Assembly (NCBI RefSeq): GCF_036088315.1
Contig: NZ_CP107996.1
Coordinates: 6,251,001-6,315,000 of the forward strand
DNA from: Streptomyces sp. NBC_00344
GTDB lineage: Bacteria > Actinomycetota > Actinomycetes > Streptomycetales > Streptomycetaceae
Direction of reading: 5' to 3'
DNA length: 64,000 nt
In this document: piece by piece, positions 16,109 through 23,949 of the stretch
Position numbering within the stretch: the first letter of the stretch is position 1
How the letters are laid out: every line of letters begins with the position of its first letter
Program-made: the position numbers and the translations under genes
The notes under the pieces: model-generated
What the model was told of the DNA's origin: nothing
What the model saw: only the letters and a program-made list of their open reading frames with translations
The model's database searches: none

Positions 16109-17172
16109 AGACCGACGCCGCACGCCGCCACGATCCGGATGTGCGCGGTTTCGCCAGTGACAACTACGCGGGGGCGCACCCCGAGATCCTCGCCGCGCTC
16201 GCCGTGGCCAACGGCGGGCACCAGATCGCCTACGGCGAGGACGCGTACACCGGTCATCTCCAGCAGCTCGTCCACAGCCACTTCGGCCAGAGCGCCGAAG
16301 CGTTCCCGGTGTTCAACGGCACCGGCGCCAACGTGGTGGCGCTGCAGGCTCTGACCGACCGGTGGGGCGCGGTCATCGCGGCGGAGAGCGCGCACATCAA
16401 CGTGGACGAGGGTGGTGCTCCCGAGAGAATGGCGGGGCTCAAGCTGCTCACGGTCCCGACGCCGGACGGGAAGCTCACGCCGGAGCTCATCGACCGTCAG
16501 GCCTTCGGCTGGGACGACGAGCACCGCGCCATGCCGCAGGTCGTCTCGATCACCCAGAACACCGAGCTCGGCACGGTCTACACGCCGGGCGAGATCCGCG
16601 CGATCTGTGAGCACGCACACGGACACGGTATGAAGGTCCATCTCGACGGGGCCCGGATAGCCAACGCGGCGGCCTCTCTCGATGTCCCGATGCGCACGTT
16701 CACGAACGCCGTGGGGGTGGACATCCTCTCGTTCGGCGGGACCAAGAACGGGATGCTCTTCGGCGAGGCCGTCGTGGTACTGAACCCGGACGCCGTGCGT
16801 CATATGAAGCATGTGCGGAAGATGTCGATGCAGCTCGCGTCCAAGATGCGCTTCGTGTCGGTCCAGCTGGAAGCGCTGCTCACCCGGGATCTCTGGCTGC
16901 GCAACGCCCGCCACGCCAACACGATGGCCCGGCGTCTCGCCGACGGGGTGCGCCAGACGGACGGTGTCGAGATCCTGCACGAGGTGCAGGCGAACGCCGT
17001 CTTCGCACGGCTGCCGCACGATGTCAGTGAGCGCCTGCAGAAGCGCTACCGCTTCTACTTCTGGGACGAGCCCGCGGGGGATGTCCGCTGGATGTGCTCC
17101 TTCGACACGACGGAGGACGACGTGGACGGCTTCCTGCTGGCTCTCAAGGAGGAGCTGGCCCGACAGGACTAG
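16087..17172 (+). CDS. PLP-dependent beta-eliminating lyase / low-specificity threonine aldolase family
   Basis: 361 residues from GTG 16087, or 355 from GTG 16105, which would overlap the upstream TGA as GTGA; both are plausible, and GGAAAA upstream slightly favours the longer form. Fold-type I aminotransferase signatures: FNGTGAN phosphate loop at about 76-82, Asp187 in KVHLDGAR contacting the pyridine nitrogen, and the PLP lysine Lys220 in SFGGTKNG. Family members cleave beta-hydroxy amino acids (threonine to glycine and acetaldehyde) or eliminate at the beta carbon. As last gene of the DUF6421 operon it may act on an unusual amino acid rather than threonine. Confidence 0.9.
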   Translation: MADLRAVKTDAARRHDPDVRGFASDNYAGAHPEILAALAVANGGHQIAYGEDAYTGHLQQLVHSHFGQSAEAFPVFNGTGANVVALQALTDRWGAVIAAESAHINVDEGGAPERMAGLKLLTVPTPDGKLTPELIDRQAFGWDDEHRAMPQVVSITQNTELGTVYTPGEIRAICEHAHGHGMKVHLDGARIANAAASLDVPMRTFTNAVGVDILSFGGTKNGMLFGEAVVVLNPDAVRHMKHVRKMSMQLASKMRFVSVQLEALLTRDLWLRNARHANTMARRLADGVRQTDGVEILHEVQANAVFARLPHDVSERLQKRYRFYFWDEPAGDVRWMCSFDTTEDDVDGFLLALKEELARQD

Positions 17173-17203
17173 TTGAATAAGTATTCCGCCGACCGGATAT
17201 TCA

Positions 17204-17232
17204 TTGACTCCGGTCGGCGGCGCTCCTACGCT
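17204..17232 (+). promoter_or_regulatory. Leaderless promoter of the transglutaminase-like gene
   Basis: TTGACT (17204-17209), exactly 17 bp, then TACGCT (17227-17232). The ATG at 17240 starts 8 nt after the -10, so transcription should begin at the A of the start codon. No ribosome-binding site is present, as expected for a leaderless mRNA. Confidence 0.65.
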
Positions 17233-17239
17233 CTCCGTC

Positions 17240-17839
17240 ATGGAGCTCGTTCAAGAAGTCCCTGACCTATCCGCCTACTTGGCGGCCGATGATGTCATCG
17301 ACCATGGCCACCCCGTCGTACAGAGGGAATCCGCGAGGCTGCGCCGGGGAGCCGTCGGCGCGTATGCCTACGCGCAAGCGGCGTACGAGTTCGTCCGCGA
17401 CGGCATTCCCCACTCGGCCGACTCGGGCGATCCCGGGGTCACCTGGCGCGCCTCCGATGTCATCGAGCAGCGCACCGGCATCTGCTACGCCAAATCGCAT
17501 GCGCTGGCCGCTCTGCTGCGTGCCGGGTCCATCCCCGCGGCTCTCTGCTATCAGCGGCTCGCGGATGACGACGGCTCACATCACGCGATCCATGGCCTGG
17601 TGGCGGTGCGGCTGCCCGGACGGAACACCTGGGACCGGCAGGACGCGCGGGGCAACGTACCCGGTGTCAACGCGCAGTTCGCCCTCGACGGCGAGCGGCT
17701 CGCGTGGGCCGTCCGGGCGGAACGGGGCGAGGTCGACTACCCGCTGCTCTTCGCCGCTCCGCATCCGGTGGTGCTGAGCGCGCTGAAGCAGGCGCCCGAC
17801 CGTTCGCACCTGCAGCGCACGCTCCCCTCCGGTCTCTGA
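17240..17839 (+). CDS. Transglutaminase-like (papain-fold) domain protein
   Basis: 199 residues, cytoplasmic. The core is a transglutaminase-like triad: Cys82 in RTGICYAKSHALAALLRA, His118 in HHAIHGLVAV, and an aspartate at 132 or 135 (WDRQDARGN). Bacterial members are usually proteases or amidases rather than crosslinkers. A strong promoter directly before the ATG means it can be expressed separately from the DUF6421/SDR/lyase operon 68 bp upstream, yet its position suggests a shared role. Substrate unknown. Confidence 0.88.
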   Translation: MELVQEVPDLSAYLAADDVIDHGHPVVQRESARLRRGAVGAYAYAQAAYEFVRDGIPHSADSGDPGVTWRASDVIEQRTGICYAKSHALAALLRAGSIPAALCYQRLADDDGSHHAIHGLVAVRLPGRNTWDRQDARGNVPGVNAQFALDGERLAWAVRAERGEVDYPLLFAAPHPVVLSALKQAPDRSHLQRTLPSGL

Positions 17840-17872
17840 GGCCGGGTCCGGAGGAGAGACGTTTCCGCTTGC

Positions 17873-18595
17873 TCAGCCCGCCTCGCGCACCTGGGCGGGG
17901 GTCGGCGCGCTGCCACCGAGGTGCGCAGGGATCCACCAGGTGTCCGCTGCGTTCTTCGGGCGTACCGGATAGGCGCGCTGAGCAGCTTCCAGCAGCTCCT
18001 GCACCCGCTCCCGCAGCCTTCGGGTGATCGCGCCCGCGTACTCGTCGGTGGGCGCGTCCATCGGCTCGCCGACCCGGATCGTCACCGGGATGTGGCTGCG
18101 CTTGAGGTTGCGAGGCCGGCCCTTGGTCCACAGCCGCTGGGTGCCCCACAGTGCCATCGGGATCAGTGGCACGCCGGCGTCCTGGGCCAGGCGGGCAGCA
18201 CCCGACTTGAAGCTCTTCAGCGTGAAGGACTCCGAGATGGTGGCCTCGGGGAACACTCCGATGATCTCACCGGAGCGCAGCGCTGTCAGCGCATGCCGAT
18301 AGGCGCTCTCGCCCTTCTTGCGGTCCACCGGAATGTGCTTCATCCCGCGCATCAACGGCCCGGAGATCTTGTGCCGGAAGACCGATTCCTTGGCCATGAA
18401 GCGCACCAGGCGCTTCTGCGGGAGGGCGGCGAGGCCGTCGAAGATGAAGTCCAGATAACCGATGTGGTTGCTGACCAGAACGGCGCCGCCGGTGCGCGGG
18501 ATGTTCTCCGAGCCCTGAGTATCTATCTTCAGGTCGAGCGCCTTGAACATTCCGCGAGCGGCGCCGATGACCGGTCGATAAACGAGCTCTGCCAT
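17873..18595 (-). CDS. 1-acyl-sn-glycerol-3-phosphate acyltransferase family protein (PlsC-like)
   Basis: 240 residues with the acyltransferase motif NHIGYLD (catalytic His44 and Asp49, HX4D), motif II GMKHIPVDR and motif III VFPEATIS, followed by IPMALWGT. It should transfer an acyl chain to lysophosphatidic acid or a related lipid at the membrane face. There is no clear transmembrane helix, only a hydrophobic first strand. The C-terminal 25 residues are a Pro/Ala tail. Monocistronic, convergent with the transglutaminase-like gene over only 33 bp. The ATG has no strong ribosome site. Confidence 0.92.
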   Translation of the reverse strand: MAELVYRPVIGAARGMFKALDLKIDTQGSENIPRTGGAVLVSNHIGYLDFIFDGLAALPQKRLVRFMAKESVFRHKISGPLMRGMKHIPVDRKKGESAYRHALTALRSGEIIGVFPEATISESFTLKSFKSGAARLAQDAGVPLIPMALWGTQRLWTKGRPRNLKRSHIPVTIRVGEPMDAPTDEYAGAITRRLRERVQELLEAAQRAYPVRPKNAADTWWIPAHLGGSAPTPAQVREAG

Positions 18596-18738
18596 CTAGA
18601 AAGGACCCTTCTGTGCCCGGGGAGGTGTCCCCCGGCGGAAGTTACGCTGCCGTAGGTTTTCGGCATTGGGCAGATCGTGCCCCATACCGACCAGAGTAGC
18701 CACCCCTGTCGGCGCGTATCCGGGAGATTCTCATCACG

Positions 18739-19155
18739 TCATCCCAGATGGGCCGTACCGCGCCGGAGCAGCAGATACGCCTCGCAGCCCAGGCAGTAGC
18801 CGAAGGCCGCGTTGAGGAAGGCGGCGGCCAGCGCACACCCGGTGGCCGCGAGCGCCGGCCATGATGATCCCGAGAGGTGGCCGATGAGTCCGAGCACCGT
18901 GAAAACGAGCCCTACGGCCTGGGCGAACCGCGGCGGGCGGGGCGATTCCAGCTCGCGCGGCGGGCCGAGCCGCGGTCGTACGAAGGCCCGGAACAGCAAG
19001 CCGTACGGGGAGCGCTGAACCCCTGCCGCCGCACCGGCCGCGAAGCAGAGCGCCTGCCAGGCCAGCAGCCACGTGCTGTCCGTGATCAGAACGAGCATGA
19101 GTACCGCACTGGTGACGGCGGCGCCGAAGCGCGGCCCCCTGATGTCGATGTCCAT
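18739..19155 (-). CDS. DUF4395 family membrane protein with CxxC
   Basis: 138 residues with four hydrophobic helices (about 11-27, 30-45, 80-95, 100-118) and a CLGC motif at 121-124 at the end of the last helix, the conserved mark of DUF4395. It is divergent from a thioredoxin-fold gene with 76 bp between. DUF4395 and thioredoxin-like proteins occur together widely in actinobacteria, so the CLGC pair may exchange electrons with the FCQPC of its partner, carrying thiol redox equivalents in or across the membrane. This is inference; no activity is established to my knowledge. Start at ATG 19155 (MDIDIRGPRFG). Confidence 0.88.
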   Translation of the reverse strand: MDIDIRGPRFGAAVTSAVLMLVLITDSTWLLAWQALCFAAGAAAGVQRSPYGLLFRAFVRPRLGPPRELESPRPPRFAQAVGLVFTVLGLIGHLSGSSWPALAATGCALAAAFLNAAFGYCLGCEAYLLLRRGTAHLG

Positions 19156-19198
19156 GATCCCAGCATCACCCTGCGCTGCCGGTGCGCGGCCACGGGAA

Positions 19199-19227
19199 TC
19201 ATTGCGGGTCTGTGAATGCTGCAATGA
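19199..19227. promoter_or_regulatory. Inverted repeat in DUF4395/thioredoxin intergenic region
   Basis: Perfect 7-bp arms TCATTGC (19199-19205) and GCAATGA (19221-19227) with a 15-bp spacer, immediately before the thioredoxin-like start. It may be an operator shared by the divergent pair. Confidence 0.35.
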
Positions 19228-19231
19228 AACG

Positions 19232-19645
19232 ATGAGCGGACTCATGGTGTGTGCGGTGGTACTTGTGGCCGCCGGAGCTTTCGGACTGATGCGGCGACGG
19301 AGCGAAGGACGGCTGAAGGTGCGCGGACGGGACGGCGAACGGCGGCTCGGGGCCGCCGATTTGGGTGAGCGGCTGGGGGAGCGGGCAACCCTGGTCCAGT
19401 TCTCCAGCGCGTTCTGTCAGCCCTGCAGGGCCACGCGTCGCACGCTGACGGAGGTGGCCGGCATGGTGGGTGGCGTGGCGCACGTGGAGATCGACGCGGA
19501 GGAAAGGCTCGAACTCGTGCGGGAGCTGAACATCTTGAGGACCCCCACCGTGCTGGTGCTCGACTCGGCCGGCCGGATCGTGCGGCGCGCCTCGGGGCAG
19601 CCGCGCAGAGCCGATGTCATCGCCGCCCTGGGCGAAGCGGTCTGA
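19232..19645 (+). CDS. Thioredoxin-fold protein with N-terminal membrane anchor
   Basis: 137 residues. One membrane segment (about 2-20) is followed by a basic stretch and a thioredoxin fold with the redox pair Cys62/Cys65 in FSSAFCQPCR and the cis-proline at Pro105 (RTPTVLVL). The positive residues directly after the helix place the thioredoxin domain in the cytoplasm by the positive-inside rule, although a secreted orientation cannot be excluded. The divergent DUF4395 gene is the expected partner. It is probably a thiol-disulfide reductase serving sulfur or cysteine metabolism or disulfide exchange at the membrane; the substrate is unknown. Confidence 0.9.
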   Translation: MSGLMVCAVVLVAAGAFGLMRRRSEGRLKVRGRDGERRLGAADLGERLGERATLVQFSSAFCQPCRATRRTLTEVAGMVGGVAHVEIDAEERLELVRELNILRTPTVLVLDSAGRIVRRASGQPRRADVIAALGEAV

Positions 19646-19717
19646 GCCGCAGTGATGGATCTCGCACATCCCGGAACCGCCTTGACTGCGCAGCCTTCGA
19701 ATCGTCAACCTGACGCT

Positions 19718-19813
19718 ATGCCGCAGCACATCCTTCTCGACGGCCGACTCCGGTACGGCGGGTCCCACGGGGACTTGGCCCACGACGTCAGTGCGCGCTG
19801 TCCGGGTGCTTGA
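19718..19813 (+). CDS. Possible 31-residue leader peptide
   Basis: A short ATG frame coding for MPQHILLDGRLRY, then GGSHGDLAHDVSARCPGA. The C-terminal half resembles the short cysteine-containing leader peptides (R-H-x-D-L-x-x-V-x-S-A-x-C pattern) found before sulfur- and flavin-related operons in Streptomyces. Its stop codon lies in the loop of a strong hairpin 44 nt before the flavin reductase gene, a layout that suits attenuation. No good ribosome site is visible and a TTGACT at 19682 lacks a matching -10, so this remains tentative. Confidence 0.35.
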   Translation: MPQHILLDGRLRYGGSHGDLAHDVSARCPGA

Positions 19814-19822
19814 GCACCCCGG
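19802..19822 (+). terminator. Hairpin containing the leader stop codon (possible attenuator)
   Basis: Stem GGGTGC/GCACCC with tetraloop TTGA (19804-19819), extended by CC/GG across a one-base bulge. The loop contains the TGA of the short upstream frame, and the flavin reductase ATG follows at 19857. Confidence 0.4.
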
Positions 19823-19856
19823 GCCCCGTTCGGTCACACCGCAGAAGGACCATTCG

Positions 19857-20363
19857 ATGACGGCTTCCGCCGACCTCGCCGCCGACCGGCTCGGCACTCC
19901 CGAACTGCTCCGTTCGGTCTTCCGCAGGCATGCGGCGGGCGTGGCGGTGATCACTGCGGCCGGCGAGCGGCCCGTCGGCTTCACCGCCACCTCACTGAGT
20001 TCCGTCGCCGCCGAACCGCCTCTGATCTCCTTCGGAGCGGGTACCGGTTCGTCGAGCTGGCCGGTGCTCGGCGCGGCCGAGCACGTCGGCGTCCACATAC
20101 TGGGGGAACACCAGCAGGAACTCGCGGCCACGTTCGCGCGAAGCGGCACCGACCGGTTCGCCGCTCCCACCAGGTGGCGCAACGGCCCCTCGGGCGTGCC
20201 GTTGCTCGACGGCGTGCTCGCCTGGCTGGTCTGCCGGGTGGTGGCACGGATTCCGGCGGGAGACCACCGCATCATGATCGCCGAGGTCGTGTCCGGAGAG
20301 CACGGGAACCCCGGGCGCCCCCTCCTTTATCACCAGGGACACTTCACCGGGCTGAGGGACTGA
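19857..20363 (+). CDS. Flavin reductase family protein (FMN-binding split barrel)
   Basis: 168 residues of the DIM6/NTAB flavin reductase-like family: HAAGVAVITA at the start of the barrel, PVGFTATSLSSVAAEPPLISF (the FMN-binding loop), a dimer-interface HVGVHILGEHQQELA and the C-terminal GHF. Such proteins reduce FMN with NAD(P)H and pass it to a monooxygenase partner. No monooxygenase lies nearby, so it may serve a distant enzyme. AGAAGGAC precedes the ATG. The upstream possible leader peptide and hairpin suggest translation-linked control. Confidence 0.9.
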   Translation: MTASADLAADRLGTPELLRSVFRRHAAGVAVITAAGERPVGFTATSLSSVAAEPPLISFGAGTGSSSWPVLGAAEHVGVHILGEHQQELAATFARSGTDRFAAPTRWRNGPSGVPLLDGVLAWLVCRVVARIPAGDHRIMIAEVVSGEHGNPGRPLLYHQGHFTGLRD

Positions 20364-20422
20364 GCCGCCGCCCCGTGGACGATTACTCAGGGTTGCGGAC
20401 GTCACAGTTCAAAGCGCTTGCT

Positions 20423-20454
20423 TACTGGGCACATTCTGGATGTACTGGCGAGTA
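20423..20454 (+). promoter_or_regulatory. Repeated TACTGG elements upstream of etfB
   Basis: TACTGG occurs at 20423 and 20443, exactly 20 bp (two helical turns) apart. The second copy is part of an interrupted palindrome TACT-GGCG-AGTA (20443-20454). A TetR-type fatty-acid or redox regulator could bind here. The site lies about 110 bp before the etfB start. Confidence 0.4.
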
Positions 20455-20562
20455 ATATTTTGGCGGGGTCGTCGGAAGCCCCGACCGGAAATCGCCCCAT
20501 CGGGCGCCTATGCTGCGAGCGACAAGGCAGCCCGGAAAAGACGATGCAGTAGGAGAGCCGGC

Positions 20563-21348
20563 GTGAGCTTGAGGATCGTTGTCTGTGTGAAGTACGTGCC
20601 CGACGCTACCGGCGACCGGCATTTCGCTGATGACCTGACGCTGGACCGTGACGATGTCGACGGTCTGCTGTCGGAGCTCGACGAGTATGCGGTGGAGCAG
20701 GCGCTCCAGATCGCCGGCGAGGCCGATGATGCCGAGATCACCGTGCTCACCGTCGGTCCCGAGGATGCCAAGGACGCGCTCCGCAAGGCGCTTTCGATGG
20801 GTGCGGACAAGGCGGTGCATGTCGAGGACGACGACCTGCACGGCAGTGACGTCATGGGTACGTCCCTGGTGCTCGCCAAGGCGATCGAGAAGACGGGTTA
20901 TGACCTGGTCGTCTGCGGTATGGCCTCGACGGACGGCACGATGGGTGTCCTGCCGGCGCTGCTGGCCGAGCGACTGGGTGTTCCGCAGGTGACGCTGCTC
21001 TCCGAGGTGTCCGTCGAGGGCGGCAAGGTGAGCGGCCGCCGGGACGGTGACACGGCGAGCGAGCAGCTCGAGGCGTCGCTGCCCGCCCTGGTGTCGGTGA
21101 CGGACCAGTCGGGTGAGGCCCGTTACCCGTCCTTCAAGGGCATCATGGCGGCGAAGAAGAAGCCGGTGGAGTCCCTGGATCTGGAGGACCTGGGCCTCGA
21201 TGGTGACGCCGTCGGTCTCGAGGGTGCCTGGACGAAGGTCGATTCCGCCGCGCAGCGTCCGGCCCGTACGGCCGGCACGATCGTCAAGGACGAGGGCGAG
21301 GGCGGCAAGCAGCTCGCGGAGTTCCTTGTGAGCCAGAAGTTCATCTGA
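20563..21348 (+). CDS. etfB: Electron transfer flavoprotein beta subunit
   Basis: 261 residues, full length for EtfB/FixA. The N terminus LRIVVCVKYVPD, the VGPEDAKDALRKALSMGAD segment and the DGTMGVLPALLAERLG nucleotide-site region are the conserved family blocks; ARYPSFKGIMAAKKKP is the later signature. With EtfA it carries electrons from acyl-CoA and other flavin dehydrogenases to the quinone pool via ETF:quinone oxidoreductase. GTG is preceded by AGGAGAG. It is followed by etfA 57 bp downstream and a strong terminator, so the two form a simple operon. Confidence 0.97.
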   Translation: MSLRIVVCVKYVPDATGDRHFADDLTLDRDDVDGLLSELDEYAVEQALQIAGEADDAEITVLTVGPEDAKDALRKALSMGADKAVHVEDDDLHGSDVMGTSLVLAKAIEKTGYDLVVCGMASTDGTMGVLPALLAERLGVPQVTLLSEVSVEGGKVSGRRDGDTASEQLEASLPALVSVTDQSGEARYPSFKGIMAAKKKPVESLDLEDLGLDGDAVGLEGAWTKVDSAAQRPARTAGTIVKDEGEGGKQLAEFLVSQKFI

Positions 21349-21405
21349 GGCTCGCCGAGCCCCTCAACCGCCCCGCATTCTTCGCATGAGCAGGAGAGCA
21401 TTTCC

Positions 21406-22368
21406 ATGGCTGAAGTTCTCGTCTATGTCGACCATGTCGACGGTGCCGTCCGCAAGCCCACCCTGGAGCTGTTGACGCTGGCCCGGCGTATCGGTGACCC
21501 GGTCGCCGTGGCGCTCGGTTCCGGCGCGCAGGACACCGCCGCCGTGCTGGCCGAGCACGGCGCGGTGAAGGTCCTCACCGCCGACGCCCCCGAGTTCGCC
21601 GACTATCTCGTCGTGCCGAAGGTCGACGCGCTGCAGGCCGCCTACGACGCCGTTTCCCCGGCGGCCGTGCTCGTGCCGTCGTCCGCGGAGGGCAAGGAGA
21701 TCGCCGCCCGCCTGGCGCTGCGTATCGGCTCGGGCATCATCACCGACGCCACCGACCTGGAGGCGGGTGACGAGGGTCCGGTCGCCACGCAGTCGGCGTT
21801 CGCCGCGTCGTTCACCACCAAGTCCCGTGTCTCCAAGGGCACCCCGGTCATCACGGTCAAGCCCAACTCGGCCCCGGTCGAGAGTGCTGCGGCCGCGGGC
21901 ACCGTCGAGGCGCTCACGGTGTCCTTCGGTGCGAGTGCCACCGGTACCAAGGTCGTCTCGCGTACCCCGCGCGAGTCCACCGGGCGCCCCGAGCTGACCG
22001 AGGCCGCGATCGTGGTCTCCGGCGGACGCGGCGTCAACGGCGCCGAGAACTTCCACATCATCGAGGCGCTCGCCGACTCGCTGGGCGCGGCTGTCGGCGC
22101 CTCGCGTGCCGCGGTCGACGCCGGCTGGTACCCGCACTCCAACCAGGTCGGCCAGACCGGCAAGTCGGTCTCGCCGCAGCTCTACATCGCCAACGGCATC
22201 TCCGGCGCCATCCAGCACCGCGCCGGTATGCAGACCTCGAAGACCATCGTCGCGGTCAACAAGGACGCCGAAGCCCCGATCTTCGACCTCGTCGACTACG
22301 GCATCGTCGGCGACCTCTTCCAGGTCGTCCCCCAGCTGACCGAAGAGGTCACCTCCCGCAAGGGCTGA
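21406..22368 (+). CDS. etfA: Electron transfer flavoprotein alpha subunit
   Basis: 320 residues. The N-terminal alpha/beta domain (1-190) is followed by the FAD-binding domain with [33 protein letters not shown] and the C-terminal signature [17 protein letters not shown] plus [21 protein letters not shown]. These residues hold the FAD that accepts electrons from acyl-CoA dehydrogenases. AGGAGAG lies before the ATG. The operon ends in a 12-bp-stem terminator directly after the stop. Codon use is very biased to GCC/GTC/CTC, as expected for a well-expressed gene. Confidence 0.97.
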   Translation: MAEVLVYVDHVDGAVRKPTLELLTLARRIGDPVAVALGSGAQDTAAVLAEHGAVKVLTADAPEFADYLVVPKVDALQAAYDAVSPAAVLVPSSAEGKEIAARLALRIGSGIITDATDLEAGDEGPVATQSAFAASFTTKSRVSKGTPVITVKPNSAPVESAAAAGTVEALTVSFGASATGTKVVSRTPRESTGRPELTEAAIVVSGGRGVNGAENFHIIEALADSLGAAVGASRAAVDAGWYPHSNQVGQTGKSVSPQLYIANGISGAIQHRAGMQTSKTIVAVNKDAEAPIFDLVDYGIVGDLFQVVPQLTEEVTSRKG

Positions 22369-22387
22369 CCTGCTTCTTCTGTACGGC

Positions 22388-22425
22388 CCGGGGGCCGCGT
22401 GGCGACTTCGCCGCGCGGCCCCCGG
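22388..22425 (+). terminator. Strong hairpin terminator of etfBA
   Basis: Perfect 12-bp stem (CCGGGGGCCGCG with its complement) around a 14-nt loop that can itself pair further (GGCGA/TTCGCC). It begins 20 bp after the etfA stop and is followed by CCGTTTC. Confidence 0.85.
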
Positions 22426-22520
22426 CCGTTTCGGGCAACCATTGACGCAGATCGGGGCCGCCCATTAACTTCGCTATACGGATTGTTGATTCCGTGCAGC
22501 GGAAAACAGGAGGGTGAAGG

Positions 22521-23819
22521 ATGGGTCAGCAGGAGAAGGTGGCAACGAGCCTCGACGGCGCGGTCAGCGAGGAGATCAGTGCTTCGCTCGTCGCGGTCGA
22601 CGAGGAGCTCGCACGCCGCTACCCGGGGGACCCGGGTACCCGCCAGCCCGTCCACACCGTGTACGTACCCGGCGACGTGTTCGCCGAGGACACCGTCCGT
22701 TCCTGGGGGGACCGGGCGCTGGCGGCACTCGACGAACACGCTCCGGACGCCGGGTCGTTCGCGGCCGTGCTCGGCATCGGCGAGGAACTGGCGGGGCCGG
22801 TGTACGAGCGGGTGCGCGCCAAGCTGCACCACGAGCCGGTGGAGGACCTGCGCATCGACTTCGAGGACGGCTACGGCACGCGCGCGGACGCCGAGGAGGA
22901 CGCCGCCGCGGCCCGTGCCGCCCGGCTGGTCTCCGAGGCGTACGCGCAGGGCACTGCCGCTCCCTATATGGGGATCCGTATGAAGTGCATGGAGGCCGCG
23001 GTCCGTGACCGGGGCATCCGCACCACGGACATCTTCCTCACCGGGCTGATGCGGGACGGCGGTCTGCCCGGCGGTCTCGTCCTCACACTCCCCAAGGTGA
23101 CGTACCCCGAGCAGGTCACGGCGTTCGTCCGGCTGCTCGATGCGTTCGAGAAGGCGCACCGACTGCCTGCCGGGAGGATCGGCTTCGAGATCCAGATCGA
23201 GACCAGCCAGTCCATCCTCGCCGCGGACGGAACGGCCGCTGTCGCCCGGATGATCGATGCGGCGGACGGCCGGGCCACCGGACTCCACTACGGGACCTTC
23301 GATTACAGCGCCTGTGTCGGTGTCAGTGCCGCTTATCAGTCGAGCGATCACCCGGCGGCGGACCACGCGAAAGCCGTGATGCAGGTCGCCGCCGCCGGAA
23401 CCGGCGTACGCGTCTGTGACGGATCGACCAACGTCCTGCCGATCGGCCCGACGGAGCACGTCCACGAGGCGTGGCGGCTCCACTACGACCTGACGCGCCG
23501 GGCTCTGGCCCGTGCGTACTACCAGGGCTGGGACATGCACCCGGGCCATCTGCCGACCCGTTACGCAGCCGTGTACGCCTTCTACCGGGGGGGCATGGAG
23601 CAGGCCGCCGCGCGCCTCGCCGCGTATGTCGCCAAGACCGGTGGCGATGTCATGGACGAGCCGGCCACCGCCAAGGCGCTCAGCGGCTATCTGCTGCGCG
23701 GTCTGGACTGCGGGGCGCTGGACGCGGCCGAGGTCACCGGTCTGACCGGTCTGACCCGGGCCGACCTGGAAGGCTTCTCGAGCCCGCGCCGGGCGGCGCT
23801 GACAGTGACCGCCCCGTAG
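22521..23819 (+). CDS. DUF6986 family protein, HpcH/HpaI aldolase-like (CitE-type) TIM barrel
   Basis: 432 residues. DLRIDFEDGYGTRADAEED carries the acidic metal-binding motif of CitE/HpcH lyases, followed by MGIRMKCME (conserved Arg and Lys region), GFEIQIETSQSI (second acidic ligand) and LHYGTFDYSA. These suggest a Mg2+-dependent aldolase or malyl/citramalyl-CoA-like lyase. The C-terminal 110 residues are a helical extension specific to the family. Relatives in Streptomyces often sit near purine or glyoxylate genes, but here it is alone, with a ribosome site AGGAGG upstream and a terminator downstream. Substrate not established. Confidence 0.88.
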   Translation: MGQQEKVATSLDGAVSEEISASLVAVDEELARRYPGDPGTRQPVHTVYVPGDVFAEDTVRSWGDRALAALDEHAPDAGSFAAVLGIGEELAGPVYERVRAKLHHEPVEDLRIDFEDGYGTRADAEEDAAAARAARLVSEAYAQGTAAPYMGIRMKCMEAAVRDRGIRTTDIFLTGLMRDGGLPGGLVLTLPKVTYPEQVTAFVRLLDAFEKAHRLPAGRIGFEIQIETSQSILAADGTAAVARMIDAADGRATGLHYGTFDYSACVGVSAAYQSSDHPAADHAKAVMQVAAAGTGVRVCDGSTNVLPIGPTEHVHEAWRLHYDLTRRALARAYYQGWDMHPGHLPTRYAAVYAFYRGGMEQAAARLAAYVAKTGGDVMDEPATAKALSGYLLRGLDCGALDAAEVTGLTGLTRADLEGFSSPRRAALTVTAP

Positions 23820-23829
23820 GGGGAACGTG

Positions 23830-23854
23830 CCGCTGCCCGCGCCGCGGGCAGCGG
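23830..23854 (+). terminator. Hairpin terminator after DUF6986 gene
   Basis: Perfect 11-bp stem CCGCTGCCCGC/GCGGGCAGCGG with a 3-nt loop, 11 bp after the stop codon, followed by TTCGCG. Confidence 0.8.
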
Positions 23855-23949
23855 TTCGCGCCGCGCCTGTGACCGGCCGGCCCCGGCGCGGTCCGCGTGG
23901 GCTCGGCGCCTATGGCGCCCCCGCAGCGATGCGGTTCGCGGACGCTCGC

